Assembly: GCA_046719185.1 (NCBI GenBank)
Contig: JBDNDK010000003.1
Location: 1 to 32,285, forward strand
DNA length: 32,285 nucleotides
Reading direction: 5' to 3'
Source: JBDNDK01 sp046719185
GTDB taxonomy: Bacteria > Armatimonadota > UBA5829
Both the position numbers and the translations under genes were made by a program. Positions within the stretch are counted from its first letter, which is position 1; every line of letters starts with the position of its first letter. Positions 17,337 through 25,225 of this stretch are shown here, piece by piece. The notes under the pieces were generated by a model. That model saw only the letters and a list, made by a program, of their open reading frames with translations, was not told the origin of the DNA and searched no databases.

Positions 17337-19397
17337 CTATTCTATATCTATTCCTAAATATTTTACTTCAAGACCCTTAAGCTCAATAGTCGGAGCATTT
17401 TCTTTTTCAAATTCACCAATTAGTTCTCCAGCTACAAGATTAGACCAGTCTGTGAGGGTATATTTCTTTTCTTTCTCAAGTTCCAGCTCTACTTCATCAA
17501 GAGGTATTTTGACAGATAAAGTTTCTCTTGTTGGATTTACTAATACAATAAATCCCTTGCCATCAATCACGTGTCCTTCACCATCAATTTTCTTTCCATC
17601 AGGAAAATCAAGAACATGCTGGTAGGTATTAAAATAATTACTGAATCTCTTTCTAAATGCAAAAAGTTTCTTAAGCCATTCCATAAACTCTGGTCTAGCT
17701 CTTTTTAAGTCAAAACCACCGCCAGCTTGGCATATACCATTACCAATCATTGCCATTTCAGCATGCATTAACTCTTCAAGCGGTCTAGTTTCAAGATTGT
17801 CTCTGCCAGCATCGTGCCAGTCAATACCATACCAACTGCCCCATATTGCATAATATGGATGCTCCCAAGTCATTTGATAAAGCTGCTGTCTATGAAGAAG
17901 CTCAGCCTTGCCTGTCTCATGTGCATAAGTATCTGATATCTGTTCTTGATCCAAAGCATTTAATCTATGGTTGTTAAATGGAATACTAAAGCATACAAAC
18001 ATAGTATCTTTTCTAGCTGCATGTGTTGCTTGACATATTTCATTTAGTCTCTTCCAAGCATTTACTTCAAGCTCATCTTGATCACAATGGTCATGCTCAT
18101 CAGAACAGCATTCAGGAATATTCCAGTCATTTCCATCCCAATAAATAACTCTAGCATTCAGCTGAGTAGCTAGCTCAATATATCTTTTTTTTACATATTC
18201 ATAATACTCAGTCATAATACAAATTGCAGTTGCATGACTTCTTCTGTTCACTTTGCCCGGCACAAGATATTCCGGATGTCTTTCTTCAATGATAGTTTTC
18301 CAATAACTTGATGAGAATGGATTCACCCAATAGGTCATATCTAAGCCTGCTTCTCTTGCTTTTTCTACAATTTCCTCCATACCATTGGGAAATTTCTTTG
18401 TATCCACCTTCATTGACATTTCAGCTTCCCAACCAAGATCTAGGTGCAATGTAGTATAGAATCCAGCCTCTTTTATGTAATTAATATATTCTAATATAAG
18501 GTCTCTGTCATAGTTTGAAAGAAGTGCTTTATGATCTGCAAGCGTGATCATCCAAGTACTCCAAGAAACAGGCATTTCCTTACCTTTAATCACACACCAA
18601 TTATCCATCAAATATTCAGTATATCTCTTAAACCCTAATTCTGCTGGTCCTCTGTATCCACCAATATCTGCAGGGTCTGTTGTAAGTCCATCTTTTAAGG
18701 GTAAATACTCTCTCTGGCTCATCACAAGACCCTCAGATTTTGTAAATTCTTCTTTGCCCAAAAGGGATTTTGTGAAGAAGAACAAACCTTCATTATTTCC
18801 CCAATAATGAACAACAGCTCTTGCATTTTCTCCAAACTGAAATCTTATATTTGGGTCTGAAGTATCACATTGATCTGGTTTTCCGTGTACATTATCTTCA
18901 TCATTTGGAAATTTTTCAGGATACCTAGGTTTTGGAACAACACCCTCCACTTTTTCCAAGAATTTCATATTCTCAATAACAACACTTGTAATTACCCAGT
19001 CTTTAATATCATTTTTCTTGATTTCTATCCATTTTGAAATAAAGTTTTTATCTGCTTGTGCTTGATAATATACAGACAACTCAATAGGCTTATCTTCAAA
19101 CCTAGATTCTAAATTAATTTTGAGCAATCTGGTGTTGTTATCCCAAACTGGTGTTTCATAATTTTTGAAAGAGAACTGTTTTGAAGTGATTGTTTTTTCT
19201 TCTTCATTCTTTCTCAGCAATATTTGAAATTCATAATTGTTATCATCAAGATACTCTTCACCATTTATGACATTCATAATGCTTGTGGTATTTAGTTTAC
19301 CTGAGATGCAGTGCATTCTTCTGTGCATGCAGCCATTTCCTATTTCAAACACCAATCCACCGGGGATTTCTTGTGCATATCCGATAGCTTCTTTCAT
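17337..19397 (-). CDS. Clan GH-D-like alpha-glycosidase (GH36/melibiase-like)
   Basis: This 686-residue protein has an N-terminal beta-sandwich of about 290 residues, a TIM barrel and a C-terminal beta domain (about 590-686). The barrel shows LHLDLGWE (317-324), a strand ending VIYWDGND (417-424) with Asp421 in the nucleophile position, and QISDTY (486-491) with Asp489 as a candidate acid/base. This layout fits clan D glycosidases such as GH36 alpha-galactosidases, but the classic KWD nucleophile motif is YWD here, so the subfamily is uncertain. No signal peptide is present, so it should act in the cytosol. The ATG at 19397 is chosen because AAGGA lies eight bases upstream; an ATG at 19406 touches that site. 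It leads the oxidoreductase gene in one operon. Confidence 0.72.
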   Translation of the reverse strand: MKEAIGYAQEIPGGLVFEIGNGCMHRRMHCISGKLNTTSIMNVINGEEYLDDNNYEFQILLRKNEEEKTITSKQFSFKNYETPVWDNNTRLLKINLESRFEDKPIELSVYYQAQADKNFISKWIEIKKNDIKDWVITSVVIENMKFLEKVEGVVPKPRYPEKFPNDEDNVHGKPDQCDTSDPNIRFQFGENARAVVHYWGNNEGLFFFTKSLLGKEEFTKSEGLVMSQREYLPLKDGLTTDPADIGGYRGPAELGFKRYTEYLMDNWCVIKGKEMPVSWSTWMITLADHKALLSNYDRDLILEYINYIKEAGFYTTLHLDLGWEAEMSMKVDTKKFPNGMEEIVEKAREAGLDMTYWVNPFSSSYWKTIIEERHPEYLVPGKVNRRSHATAICIMTEYYEYVKKRYIELATQLNARVIYWDGNDWNIPECCSDEHDHCDQDELEVNAWKRLNEICQATHAARKDTMFVCFSIPFNNHRLNALDQEQISDTYAHETGKAELLHRQQLYQMTWEHPYYAIWGSWYGIDWHDAGRDNLETRPLEELMHAEMAMIGNGICQAGGGFDLKRARPEFMEWLKKLFAFRKRFSNYFNTYQHVLDFPDGKKIDGEGHVIDGKGFIVLVNPTRETLSVKIPLDEVELELEKEKKYTLTDWSNLVAGELIGEFEKENAPTIELKGLEVKYLGIDIE

Positions 19398-19457
19398 AAA
19401 AAACATCCTTAAAACTTATTGTGTTATTTTATTTTTTATTATGTCTAATACCGAGGC

Positions 19458-19486
19458 AGTGTATCATAAAACAATACATTGGTCAA
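19458..19486 (-). promoter_or_regulatory. Promoter of the glycosidase-oxidoreductase operon
   Basis: On the minus strand, TTGACC and TACACT are separated by exactly 17 bases. The start would fall near 19451, about 54 bases before the ATG. Confidence 0.6.
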
Positions 19487-19545
19487 TATATTACTTAGTA
19501 TAAATAGCGGTCAAAGCAAATAGGAATCACAAACAACCACTTTTA

Positions 19546-19790
19546 ATATCGTTAATTAGTTGTCATATAAAACTACAAAACAGCATTATTTTACCAATCT
19601 GCAATATTTGGGTATATTTTAAGATAGGAAACTATTAAATATTTCAAATATTTGTGGTAATTAAGTGCTATTAAAAAGATTGTATCATTGTAATTTTTTA
19701 CTATTGAGAGATGACTATTTGAGGGATATAATAAGAATGTCGAGATAGAAAAATTACCAAAATTACAAATAAGTAATTAATTAACGATAT
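19546..19790. repeat. Perfect 13-base inverted repeat pair
   Basis: ATATCGTTAATTA at 19546-19558 and its exact complement TAATTAACGATAT at 19778-19790 lie 219 bases apart. The second copy sits in the leader of the plus-strand gene, just before its ribosome binding site; the first lies upstream of the minus-strand promoter. Two binding sites of one regulator would explain the arrangement. Confidence 0.5.
19704..19732 (+). promoter_or_regulatory. Promoter of the MtaA-like gene
   Basis: TTGAGA (19704-19709) and a perfect TATAAT (19727-19732) are separated by 17 bases. The leader to the ATG at 19806 is about 67 bases. Confidence 0.7.
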
Positions 19791-19805
19791 AACGGGGTGA
19801 TTAAA

Positions 19806-20834
19806 ATGTTATTCAAAGATTATGTAAAAAGTTTTGGCAAACAAATGGCAGCACCGCTTGCCGGGTTTCCTGCTACTAAATTAACCAACACAACCGTAAA
19901 AGAAAATCTTAATGATGGAAAACTACAAGCTAAAACAATTTTAGAGCTAAACAAAGAAGTGGATTTTGATATAGTATTTCCTATGATGGATCTTACAGTT
20001 GAAACTGAAGCTTTAGGCGGAACTGTGGATTGGGAAACAGATGAAATGCCTGCAATCAAAGGTATAAAAGTTGAAACTCTTGAAGATGCTAAAGCATTAG
20101 TTGTTCCTGAAATTGGAGTTAACAACAGATTGAATATTTTTGTTGAAACCTGCAAAGAACTCAGAAATGCTTTGCCAGAAAAAATTATTTGGGGATATGT
20201 GTTAGGTCCATTCTCTATTGCAGGAAGACTTATGGGAATGACAGAAATCTCAATAGCTGTTAAACTTGAACCTGAAACAGTGCATGAAGTGCTTGAAAAA
20301 GCAACTCAATTATTAGAAAAATACACTGATGCATTACTGGATACAGGAATTGACGGCATTATGATTCTTGAACCTGCATCAAGCCTATTAAGAGAGGATG
20401 ATGCACAAGAATTCTCAAATAATTATATTAAAAGAATTGTGAATATTATAAAGGCAAAAGGCAAAACACCTTCATTGCATAACTGCGGAACAATCAATCA
20501 TCTTGTTAAATCTATGTGCGATACAGGTATTGAAGCTCTCAGCATCGGTTCTGCAGTGGATGCAGAAGAAATATATTCATTAGTTCCAGATAATGTTGTG
20601 ATGATGGGAAACATTGACCCTGCAACCACAATGATGAAAGGCAGTTATGATGATGTGAAGAAAGTTGCTGATAGTTTGATTGAAAAACTTAGCTGTGATG
20701 GAAGGTTTATTATTTCATCAGGATGTGATTTGCCTCCAAGTGTGCCAATTGACAACTTAAAGGCTATCAAAGATTCTGCATCTGCAAGTTGTCAAAGTTG
20801 TCAGAATGTTCATAGTGAATGTTGCAGTTGTTAA
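19806..20834 (+). CDS. MtaA/MtbA-like corrinoid-dependent methyltransferase (UROD fold)
   Basis: This 342-residue protein belongs to the UROD superfamily branch that contains methylcobamide:coenzyme M methyltransferases. The zinc-binding set is present: His225 and Cys227 in SLHNCGTINH, and Cys307 in SSGCDLPP, matching His-x-Cys...Cys of MtaA. Family members move a methyl group between a corrinoid protein and a thiol. The acceptor here is unknown, since no coenzyme M or corrinoid-protein gene is in the window. The C-terminus ends in a cysteine-rich tail (CQSCQNVHSECCSC), which I do not recall in the family. I chose the ATG at 19806 with GGGGTGA five bases before it; a GTG at 19797 would overlap that site. 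It is transcribed alone and ends before a candidate small RNA. Confidence 0.82.
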   Translation: MLFKDYVKSFGKQMAAPLAGFPATKLTNTTVKENLNDGKLQAKTILELNKEVDFDIVFPMMDLTVETEALGGTVDWETDEMPAIKGIKVETLEDAKALVVPEIGVNNRLNIFVETCKELRNALPEKIIWGYVLGPFSIAGRLMGMTEISIAVKLEPETVHEVLEKATQLLEKYTDALLDTGIDGIMILEPASSLLREDDAQEFSNNYIKRIVNIIKAKGKTPSLHNCGTINHLVKSMCDTGIEALSIGSAVDAEEIYSLVPDNVVMMGNIDPATTMMKGSYDDVKKVADSLIEKLSCDGRFIISSGCDLPPSVPIDNLKAIKDSASASCQSCQNVHSECCSC

Positions 20835-20861
20835 AATTTAGAATTTTTTTATCTTAGGGTA

Positions 20862-20890
20862 TTGTCAAATGTATATAATATGTGTATAAT
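20862..20890 (+). promoter_or_regulatory. Promoter with overlapping dyad, upstream of a candidate small RNA
   Basis: TTGTCA (20862-20867) and TATAAT (20885-20890) are separated by exactly 17 bases. A dyad AATGTAT (20868-20874) and ATACATT (20889-20895) covers the spacer and -10 box, and a wider pair TTAGGGT (20854-20860) and ACCCTAA (20906-20912) brackets it. Confidence 0.6.
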
Positions 20891-20896
20891 ACATTC

Positions 20897-20968
20897 AAAG
20901 ATTAAACCCTAACTCTCTCCTTTCTCTTTCCTATTCCCCCTGAACATTGTCAGGGGGATATTATTTTA
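20897..20968 (+). ncRNA. Candidate pyrimidine-rich small RNA
   Basis: A transcript from the promoter just upstream would be about 70 bases long. It contains an almost pure C/U stretch at 20910-20940, able to pair with purine-rich ribosome binding sites, then a 9-base-pair hairpin (TCCCCCTGA and TCAGGGGGA, 20935-20958) followed by a T-rich tail. No start codon with a ribosome binding site lies in it. The hairpin also serves as terminator for the MtaA-like gene. Expression has to be shown; the promoter match could be chance in AT-rich DNA. Confidence 0.45.
20935..20968 (+). terminator. Intrinsic terminator after the MtaA-like gene
   Basis: A strong 9-base-pair stem with a 6-base loop is followed by TATTATTTT. 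It lies about 100 bases past the methyltransferase stop codon. Confidence 0.75.
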
Positions 20969-20986
20969 AGCTACTAATAATAAAAA

Positions 20987-21012
20987 TCCTCCATTATTTT
21001 TATAATGAAGGA
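20987..21012 (-). terminator. Intrinsic terminator of the TPR protein gene
   Basis: On the minus strand, TCCTTCATTAT and ATAATGGAGGA pair with one mismatch around a 4-base loop and are followed by TTTTTATTATT. It lies about 50 bases past the stop codon. Confidence 0.75.
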
Positions 21013-21060
21013 GTATAATATGTGAAATTATGTAACAATGTTCGCATTTCAAGACTCTGT

Positions 21061-22560
21061 CTATTTACTACTTTCAGATTGATTTTTAACTGCTTCTGTT
21101 ATTTTGTTTATTTCATCCATTGCTCTCTTTGCATCTTTATGATCTGGTTTTGCCTCAAGAACTGGTTCAATAAACTTCTTTGCATATTCAAGATTTCCAA
21201 GCAATATAGCCAACCTTCCAAGCACATAATTGCCTTCAATTCCACCACCACCAAACAGCTTGAAACTATAGCTTTCATTCTTCATTAACCTTGCAGATAT
21301 GAAAACATTAAATTCTGAATCTAAATAATCTTCATTTTCTCTTTGCATCCATGCCAAATTTAATCTGCTGTTGATATCCTCTGGTGTCATTTCAAGAACT
21401 TTTATCAAAGCATCTCTGCTCTCTGCATATTTCTTTTCTTCTGTAAATTTTTCAGCAGACTCAATTAAGGCTATATGTCTTTTTGCTAAAATACCTTCTC
21501 TCACATCAGCAGGCGTATATTTCAAAAGCTCGTTTCTGTAGTCTGTTCCTGTAACTTCCTTAATCTTAGCAAGAATTGTCTCTGTGTCCGCATCAGAATT
21601 ATATTTTAATCCAGACATAATTTTAGGAAGAACTACTTTCCCATTATTTGATAAAATTGCACTCATAAGCTCAACAGAATACTGCATGTTGGCAGTTTCC
21701 TGAATGGGATCTAATTTTTTCTTGTTCTGGAATGCAGACTGAGGCCAAGCTATCAAATTTACTTTTTCTCTTAACTTTTTTGTTTCTTCATTTGGAACAA
21801 ATAAAATTTCTGCAAGTTTGTATATCTGAGGATATCTTTTAACAACTTCTTTTGAAACATAGCCTGATACACCTTCGGTAAACCATCTGCTGAATGGATA
21901 ATAAAGACCAAGCTCATCTGATATGATAAATGAAACTGTTTGGTGAATATTTATTAATGGCAGCAGTTTTGATGTACCTAGAAAATCCATAGCCATTTCT
22001 TCCAATTTGTTATCACCTCTGATAGTTCCATCCGGATTTATAACAAGGGGAAGAAAACTATTTGCTATTGGCAATTCTCCAGATTCTAGTGATTTTGGTA
22101 TTAATAAAAACTCATCCTTTTTTTCATCATATTTCAAAACAAGAATTCCTGCATCAATTTCTTTTTTGCTGACTATATCTTCTTTTTTTATAAGTTCAAT
22201 ATTCCTAAAACACTCAACTAACCCTGCAGATGATGCCCTATAGTTATCTAATATCTTTTTTATTGATTCTACTTTATTCTTGTCATCATTTATTGACAAC
22301 AGAAATGCTATATCATCTGCAAGAACATTTGTTTCTTTCATATCATTCAATATCTGCAGATGAACATCAAGATATGGAGTGATGCTTTTCTTTGCCTTCT
22401 CTAAAACACTTTTTGCCTGTTTTTCCATTCCATCAGGATATTTAACAGTAAAACCTGATTCTGATATTTCTGCAGCATAAACTGGAATTGATATCATACT
22501 CACTAAAATACACACTGCTACTAAGAAAAAATTTCTATTAAATTTAACAAAAAAACTCAT
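21061..22560 (-). CDS. Exported protein with degenerate peptidase-MA-like domain and C-terminal TPRs
   Basis: This 499-residue protein starts with a Sec signal peptide ending near VYAA (residue 30). The central part resembles gluzincin proteases of the peptidase MA type: IHQTVSF (205-211) stands where HExxH is expected, and SRWFTEGVSGYVS (224-236) supplies the downstream glutamate. Only His206 and Glu229 of the zinc set remain, with the catalytic Glu replaced by Gln207 and the second His by Ser210, so it is probably not a protease. The last 120 residues hold TPR-like helices. I chose the ATG at 22560 because AGGAGG precedes it and the signal peptide then starts properly; the longer frame overlaps the LarA gene. 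It follows LarA by 70 bases on the same strand. Confidence 0.7.
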   Translation of the reverse strand: MSFFVKFNRNFFLVAVCILVSMISIPVYAAEISESGFTVKYPDGMEKQAKSVLEKAKKSITPYLDVHLQILNDMKETNVLADDIAFLLSINDDKNKVESIKKILDNYRASSAGLVECFRNIELIKKEDIVSKKEIDAGILVLKYDEKKDEFLLIPKSLESGELPIANSFLPLVINPDGTIRGDNKLEEMAMDFLGTSKLLPLINIHQTVSFIISDELGLYYPFSRWFTEGVSGYVSKEVVKRYPQIYKLAEILFVPNEETKKLREKVNLIAWPQSAFQNKKKLDPIQETANMQYSVELMSAILSNNGKVVLPKIMSGLKYNSDADTETILAKIKEVTGTDYRNELLKYTPADVREGILAKRHIALIESAEKFTEEKKYAESRDALIKVLEMTPEDINSRLNLAWMQRENEDYLDSEFNVFISARLMKNESYSFKLFGGGGIEGNYVLGRLAILLGNLEYAKKFIEPVLEAKPDHKDAKRAMDEINKITEAVKNQSESSK

Positions 22561-22630
22561 CAAATAATCCTCCTGATTATTATTGCATTTTTTGAACACA
22601 CAATATATATTAGTCGGAATCAATAGCAGA

Positions 22631-23890
22631 TTATCCCACAACAGGCAAAGCTTCACCACCATGTTTTAACACAGCAACTTTAGAATCTCTGCCAGTAAGT
22701 TCAAAAGCAATTTCTAGGGCTTGTTGAGGTGTTTCAGCAGGAATAAAACCTAGTTTTTCCTGATCTTCCTTTGGAATACCATTTTTAACCATTATTCCTC
22801 TTGCTTTTTCTTTTATCAATCTGCCCATTCTGAGGCAATGAGAAGCAACAGACCTATTGATTAGACCTGCATTAAGATCACACATAGTCTCATCTTCTGT
22901 TGTGTATCCTCTTTCTAATATTTGTGGGTGAGCTCTTGAAACTCCTTCCACACAAGGGCTGATAAGTATAACTACCCCACCCTCTTTAACCATTAAATCT
23001 GCAGCGTACATAGCTTTTGCAGCCTGCCAGAGTTCAATATCTTTTGGATATGAATCTGTTATCACTATATCAGCTTTGCAAGGCACCTTCACTCCAAATA
23101 CTTTCTCTGATAATTTACACCCTTCCTTATGAGCTGAAATATAATCTCCAGATACTGCATATATGAGTTTTCCAGATGGATCTAATATTGTGTTGACTAT
23201 ATATTTCAAACCTGCCATTTGAGCACATTTATTCATTTCATTTCTGACAATATTATCTGTTTTGCCAAGCATTTCCTCACCAGGAGCAAAGCCACCTATC
23301 CAATGGGTATGAGCAGTAGCATCAGCTCCACAAACTCCCGGCAATATTATTTTAGCTCCACCAGAATAACCACATATTCTATGAGGTACTATCTGACCTA
23401 AGCCTATCACAAAATCAGCATCATACACATATTTATTAACTTCAAAATGAGTGCCACCATCTGTTGTGCCTAAATCAACAAGTTGGGAATTATCTTTATA
23501 GCTATGATTTATTATTTCAAATCTTGAGCAGATATCTTTGCCAAACTTTTCCAGTTTCTCCTCATCTGTCATAGGTCTGTGAGTACCAAGTGCAACAAGA
23601 ATTTTTATAGATTCAACAGCTGTTAATTTGAGCCTTTTTTCTATGAGAGGAATAATAATGTCAACTGGGGTTTGTCTTGTGTAATCATCAGAAATTATAA
23701 CTGCTGTTTTTGCATCTTTAGCAACATCTTCAATCTTGCCTGTGCCAATTGGATTGTCTAAAGAATCTTCAATACATTTGATTTTATCTTCTACTTCATC
23801 AAACTCATGAGGCTGGAAAACACCAATTAAGCTATCATCAGGTATATATATTGGCTCAAACTGATTTTTATATGGGAACTCAACTATCAT
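22631..23890 (-). CDS. larA: LarA family nickel-dependent lactate racemase homologue
   Basis: This 419-residue protein matches LarA, the lactate racemase that uses a nickel-pincer nucleotide cofactor. The key residues line up with Lactiplantibacillus LarA at a constant offset of four: His104 (LGTHRPMT), His170 (VPHRICGYSGG), Lys180 (GGAK, the residue that holds the cofactor) and His196 (HTHW). DDYTRQTP fits the N-terminal binding loop. Many LarA homologues act on other 2-hydroxy acids or sugar acids, so D/L-lactate is only the first guess. The cofactor-making genes larB, larC and larE are not in the window. Its ribosome binding site (GAGAG) is very close to the ATG. It is probably the first gene of a unit with the TPR protein. 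Confidence 0.85.
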   Translation of the reverse strand: MIVEFPYKNQFEPIYIPDDSLIGVFQPHEFDEVEDKIKCIEDSLDNPIGTGKIEDVAKDAKTAVIISDDYTRQTPVDIIIPLIEKRLKLTAVESIKILVALGTHRPMTDEEKLEKFGKDICSRFEIINHSYKDNSQLVDLGTTDGGTHFEVNKYVYDADFVIGLGQIVPHRICGYSGGAKIILPGVCGADATAHTHWIGGFAPGEEMLGKTDNIVRNEMNKCAQMAGLKYIVNTILDPSGKLIYAVSGDYISAHKEGCKLSEKVFGVKVPCKADIVITDSYPKDIELWQAAKAMYAADLMVKEGGVVILISPCVEGVSRAHPQILERGYTTEDETMCDLNAGLINRSVASHCLRMGRLIKEKARGIMVKNGIPKEDQEKLGFIPAETPQQALEIAFELTGRDSKVAVLKHGGEALPVVG

Positions 23891-23913
23891 CTCTCTGCCG
23901 ATTGATTATAAAT

Positions 23914-24089
23914 AAAGAGAGCTGTCTTTTTGGCGGATAAGTTTCAAGAACAATAGAATAAGTTTCGGGAACAAGTTCCCGAAACACCTCACACCTCACA
24001 CGGTAATTCACCACTGCGTCATGCTGAACTTGATTCAGCATCTATGTTTGTATAGATTCAGAATGACATCTATAAAAGACAGCCTCTTT
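23914..24089. repeat. Composite intergenic repeat B
   Basis: Outer arms AAAGAGAGCTGTCTTTT (23914-23930) and AAAAGACAGCCTCTTT (24074-24089) are inverted with a one-base bulge. Inside are a perfect palindrome with arms GTTTCGGGAAC and GTTCCCGAAAC around AA (23962-23985), two tandem copies of ACACCTC (23984-23997), and a second palindrome from GTCATGCTGAA (24018-24028) to TTCAGAATGAC (24057-24067). The element fills the gap between the LarA gene and an oxidoreductase gene, starting 12 bases past the latter's stop codon. Its outer arms and inner AGAATGAC end match repeat A at 8335-8449. Confidence 0.75.
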
Positions 24090-24100
24090 AATTGTTTATA

Positions 24101-25207
24101 TTATTCGTCCAATATGCCTTTTCTAAGACCTAAAGGAAGAGGTGCAGGTTTTGTGCAAGTGCTCTCAAGCTCAATATGCTTATCTTCCTTGCTTGCATCA
24201 TGGAAAGCATGCATAACATCTAATACATGATATGCCATATCACCATTTGCTCTATGTGCTCTACCGCTCCTAATAGCATAAGCCATATCAGCAACACCAA
24301 TGCCTCTGCTGTTCTCTGCATATATATGAGATAATGGCACTTCTTTCCAATCTGAACCCGGTTTATACATCTTCACTGGTCCACCAAAACAGTTAGGATC
24401 AGGAACGCTCAATGAGCCTTCTGTGCCATAAATTTCTATTCTTGGAAGCTGAGCAGCCCATACATCAAAACTAGTGATAATAGTTCCAACGGCACCATTT
24501 GCAAAATCCATAATTCCTGCTATATGTGTTGGAACATCAACATCCATCACTTCACCTTTTTTAGGTTCACTAGTGATAACTCTTTGCGGGAATGTGATTC
24601 TTGTAGAACCGGTAACTCTTTTTATCGGTCCTAACATAGAAATTAGAGCTGTTAAGTAGTATGGACCCATATCAAACATTGGTCCACCACCAACTTTATA
24701 ATAGAACTCTGGATCTGGATGCCAGCTTTCATGACCTCTGCAAGTCATAAATGCAGTAGCAGCAATCGGCTCACCAATCCATCCATCTTCAATCATCTTT
24801 ATACAAGTCTGAATACCAGCACCCATAAAAGTATCCGGTGCAGAACCAACTCTCAAACCCTTGCTTTTTGCCATCTCAAGCATCTTTTTACCATCTGCTC
24901 TTTCAATAGCAAGAGGCTTTTCATTGTGAACTGATTTGCCATTTTCTAAAGCTTTGAATGCAACTTCTGCATGAGCCTTTGGGATGGTGAGATTTATCAC
25001 TATCTCAATTTCAGGGTCCGCAAGCAGCTCATCAACTGTGCAAGCCTTAGGAATATTATATTTCTCTGCTTTTTCTTCTGCCCTCTCTTTAATAAGGTCA
25101 GCACAAGCAACTATTTCTAATATCTCAAATGTTGAACCAGCCTCAAAATAAATGCTGCTAATATTACCGCATCCAACAATTCCAACTTTTGTAGTCTTTA
25201 TAGACAT
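24101..25207 (-). CDS. Gfo/Idh/MocA family oxidoreductase
   Basis: This 368-residue NAD(P)-dependent dehydrogenase has the Rossmann motif GIVGCGNIS (9-17), the signature loop NEKPLA (95-100) and the C-terminal core FYKVGGGPMFDMGPYY, seen here from GGGPMFDMG onward. In this subfamily the usual catalytic histidine after the D-x-G segment is not in the common place, and a tyrosine pair follows instead. The substrate is probably a sugar or sugar acid. The gene starts 18 bases after the ThuA-like gene with a good ribosome binding site (CGGAGAAA). ThuA plus Gfo/Idh pairs are known from disaccharide oxidation in rhizobia, which makes a joint pathway likely. It is not a close copy of the oxidoreductase at 16278-17327. 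Confidence 0.9.
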   Translation of the reverse strand: MSIKTTKVGIVGCGNISSIYFEAGSTFEILEIVACADLIKERAEEKAEKYNIPKACTVDELLADPEIEIVINLTIPKAHAEVAFKALENGKSVHNEKPLAIERADGKKMLEMAKSKGLRVGSAPDTFMGAGIQTCIKMIEDGWIGEPIAATAFMTCRGHESWHPDPEFYYKVGGGPMFDMGPYYLTALISMLGPIKRVTGSTRITFPQRVITSEPKKGEVMDVDVPTHIAGIMDFANGAVGTIITSFDVWAAQLPRIEIYGTEGSLSVPDPNCFGGPVKMYKPGSDWKEVPLSHIYAENSRGIGVADMAYAIRSGRAHRANGDMAYHVLDVMHAFHDASKEDKHIELESTCTKPAPLPLGLRKGILDE

Positions 25208-25225
25208 AAATATTTTCTCCGTTAC

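Larger units (their letters stand above)
19398..19805. other. Divergent regulatory region between the glycosidase and methyltransferase genes
   Basis: About 400 bases without a gene. It carries one good promoter for each direction (19458-19486 minus and 19704-19732 plus) and a pair of perfect inverted 13-base sequences, one at 19546-19558 and the other at 19778-19790. The rest is AT-rich with no convincing frame or RNA fold. Confidence 0.6.

Noticed and set aside
21010..21026. GGAGTATAATATG resembling a ribosome binding site and start codon
   Set aside because: The ATG is followed at once by TGA, and the bases belong to a terminator stem of the opposite strand.
22561..22662. 34-residue N-terminal extension of the TPR protein
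   Set aside because: It overlaps the LarA gene and would bury the signal peptide; a strong AGGAGG points to the ATG at 22560.
23984..24001. Tandem ACACCTC copies considered as a possible CRISPR or microsatellite
   Set aside because: Only two copies without spacers; it is part of composite repeat B.
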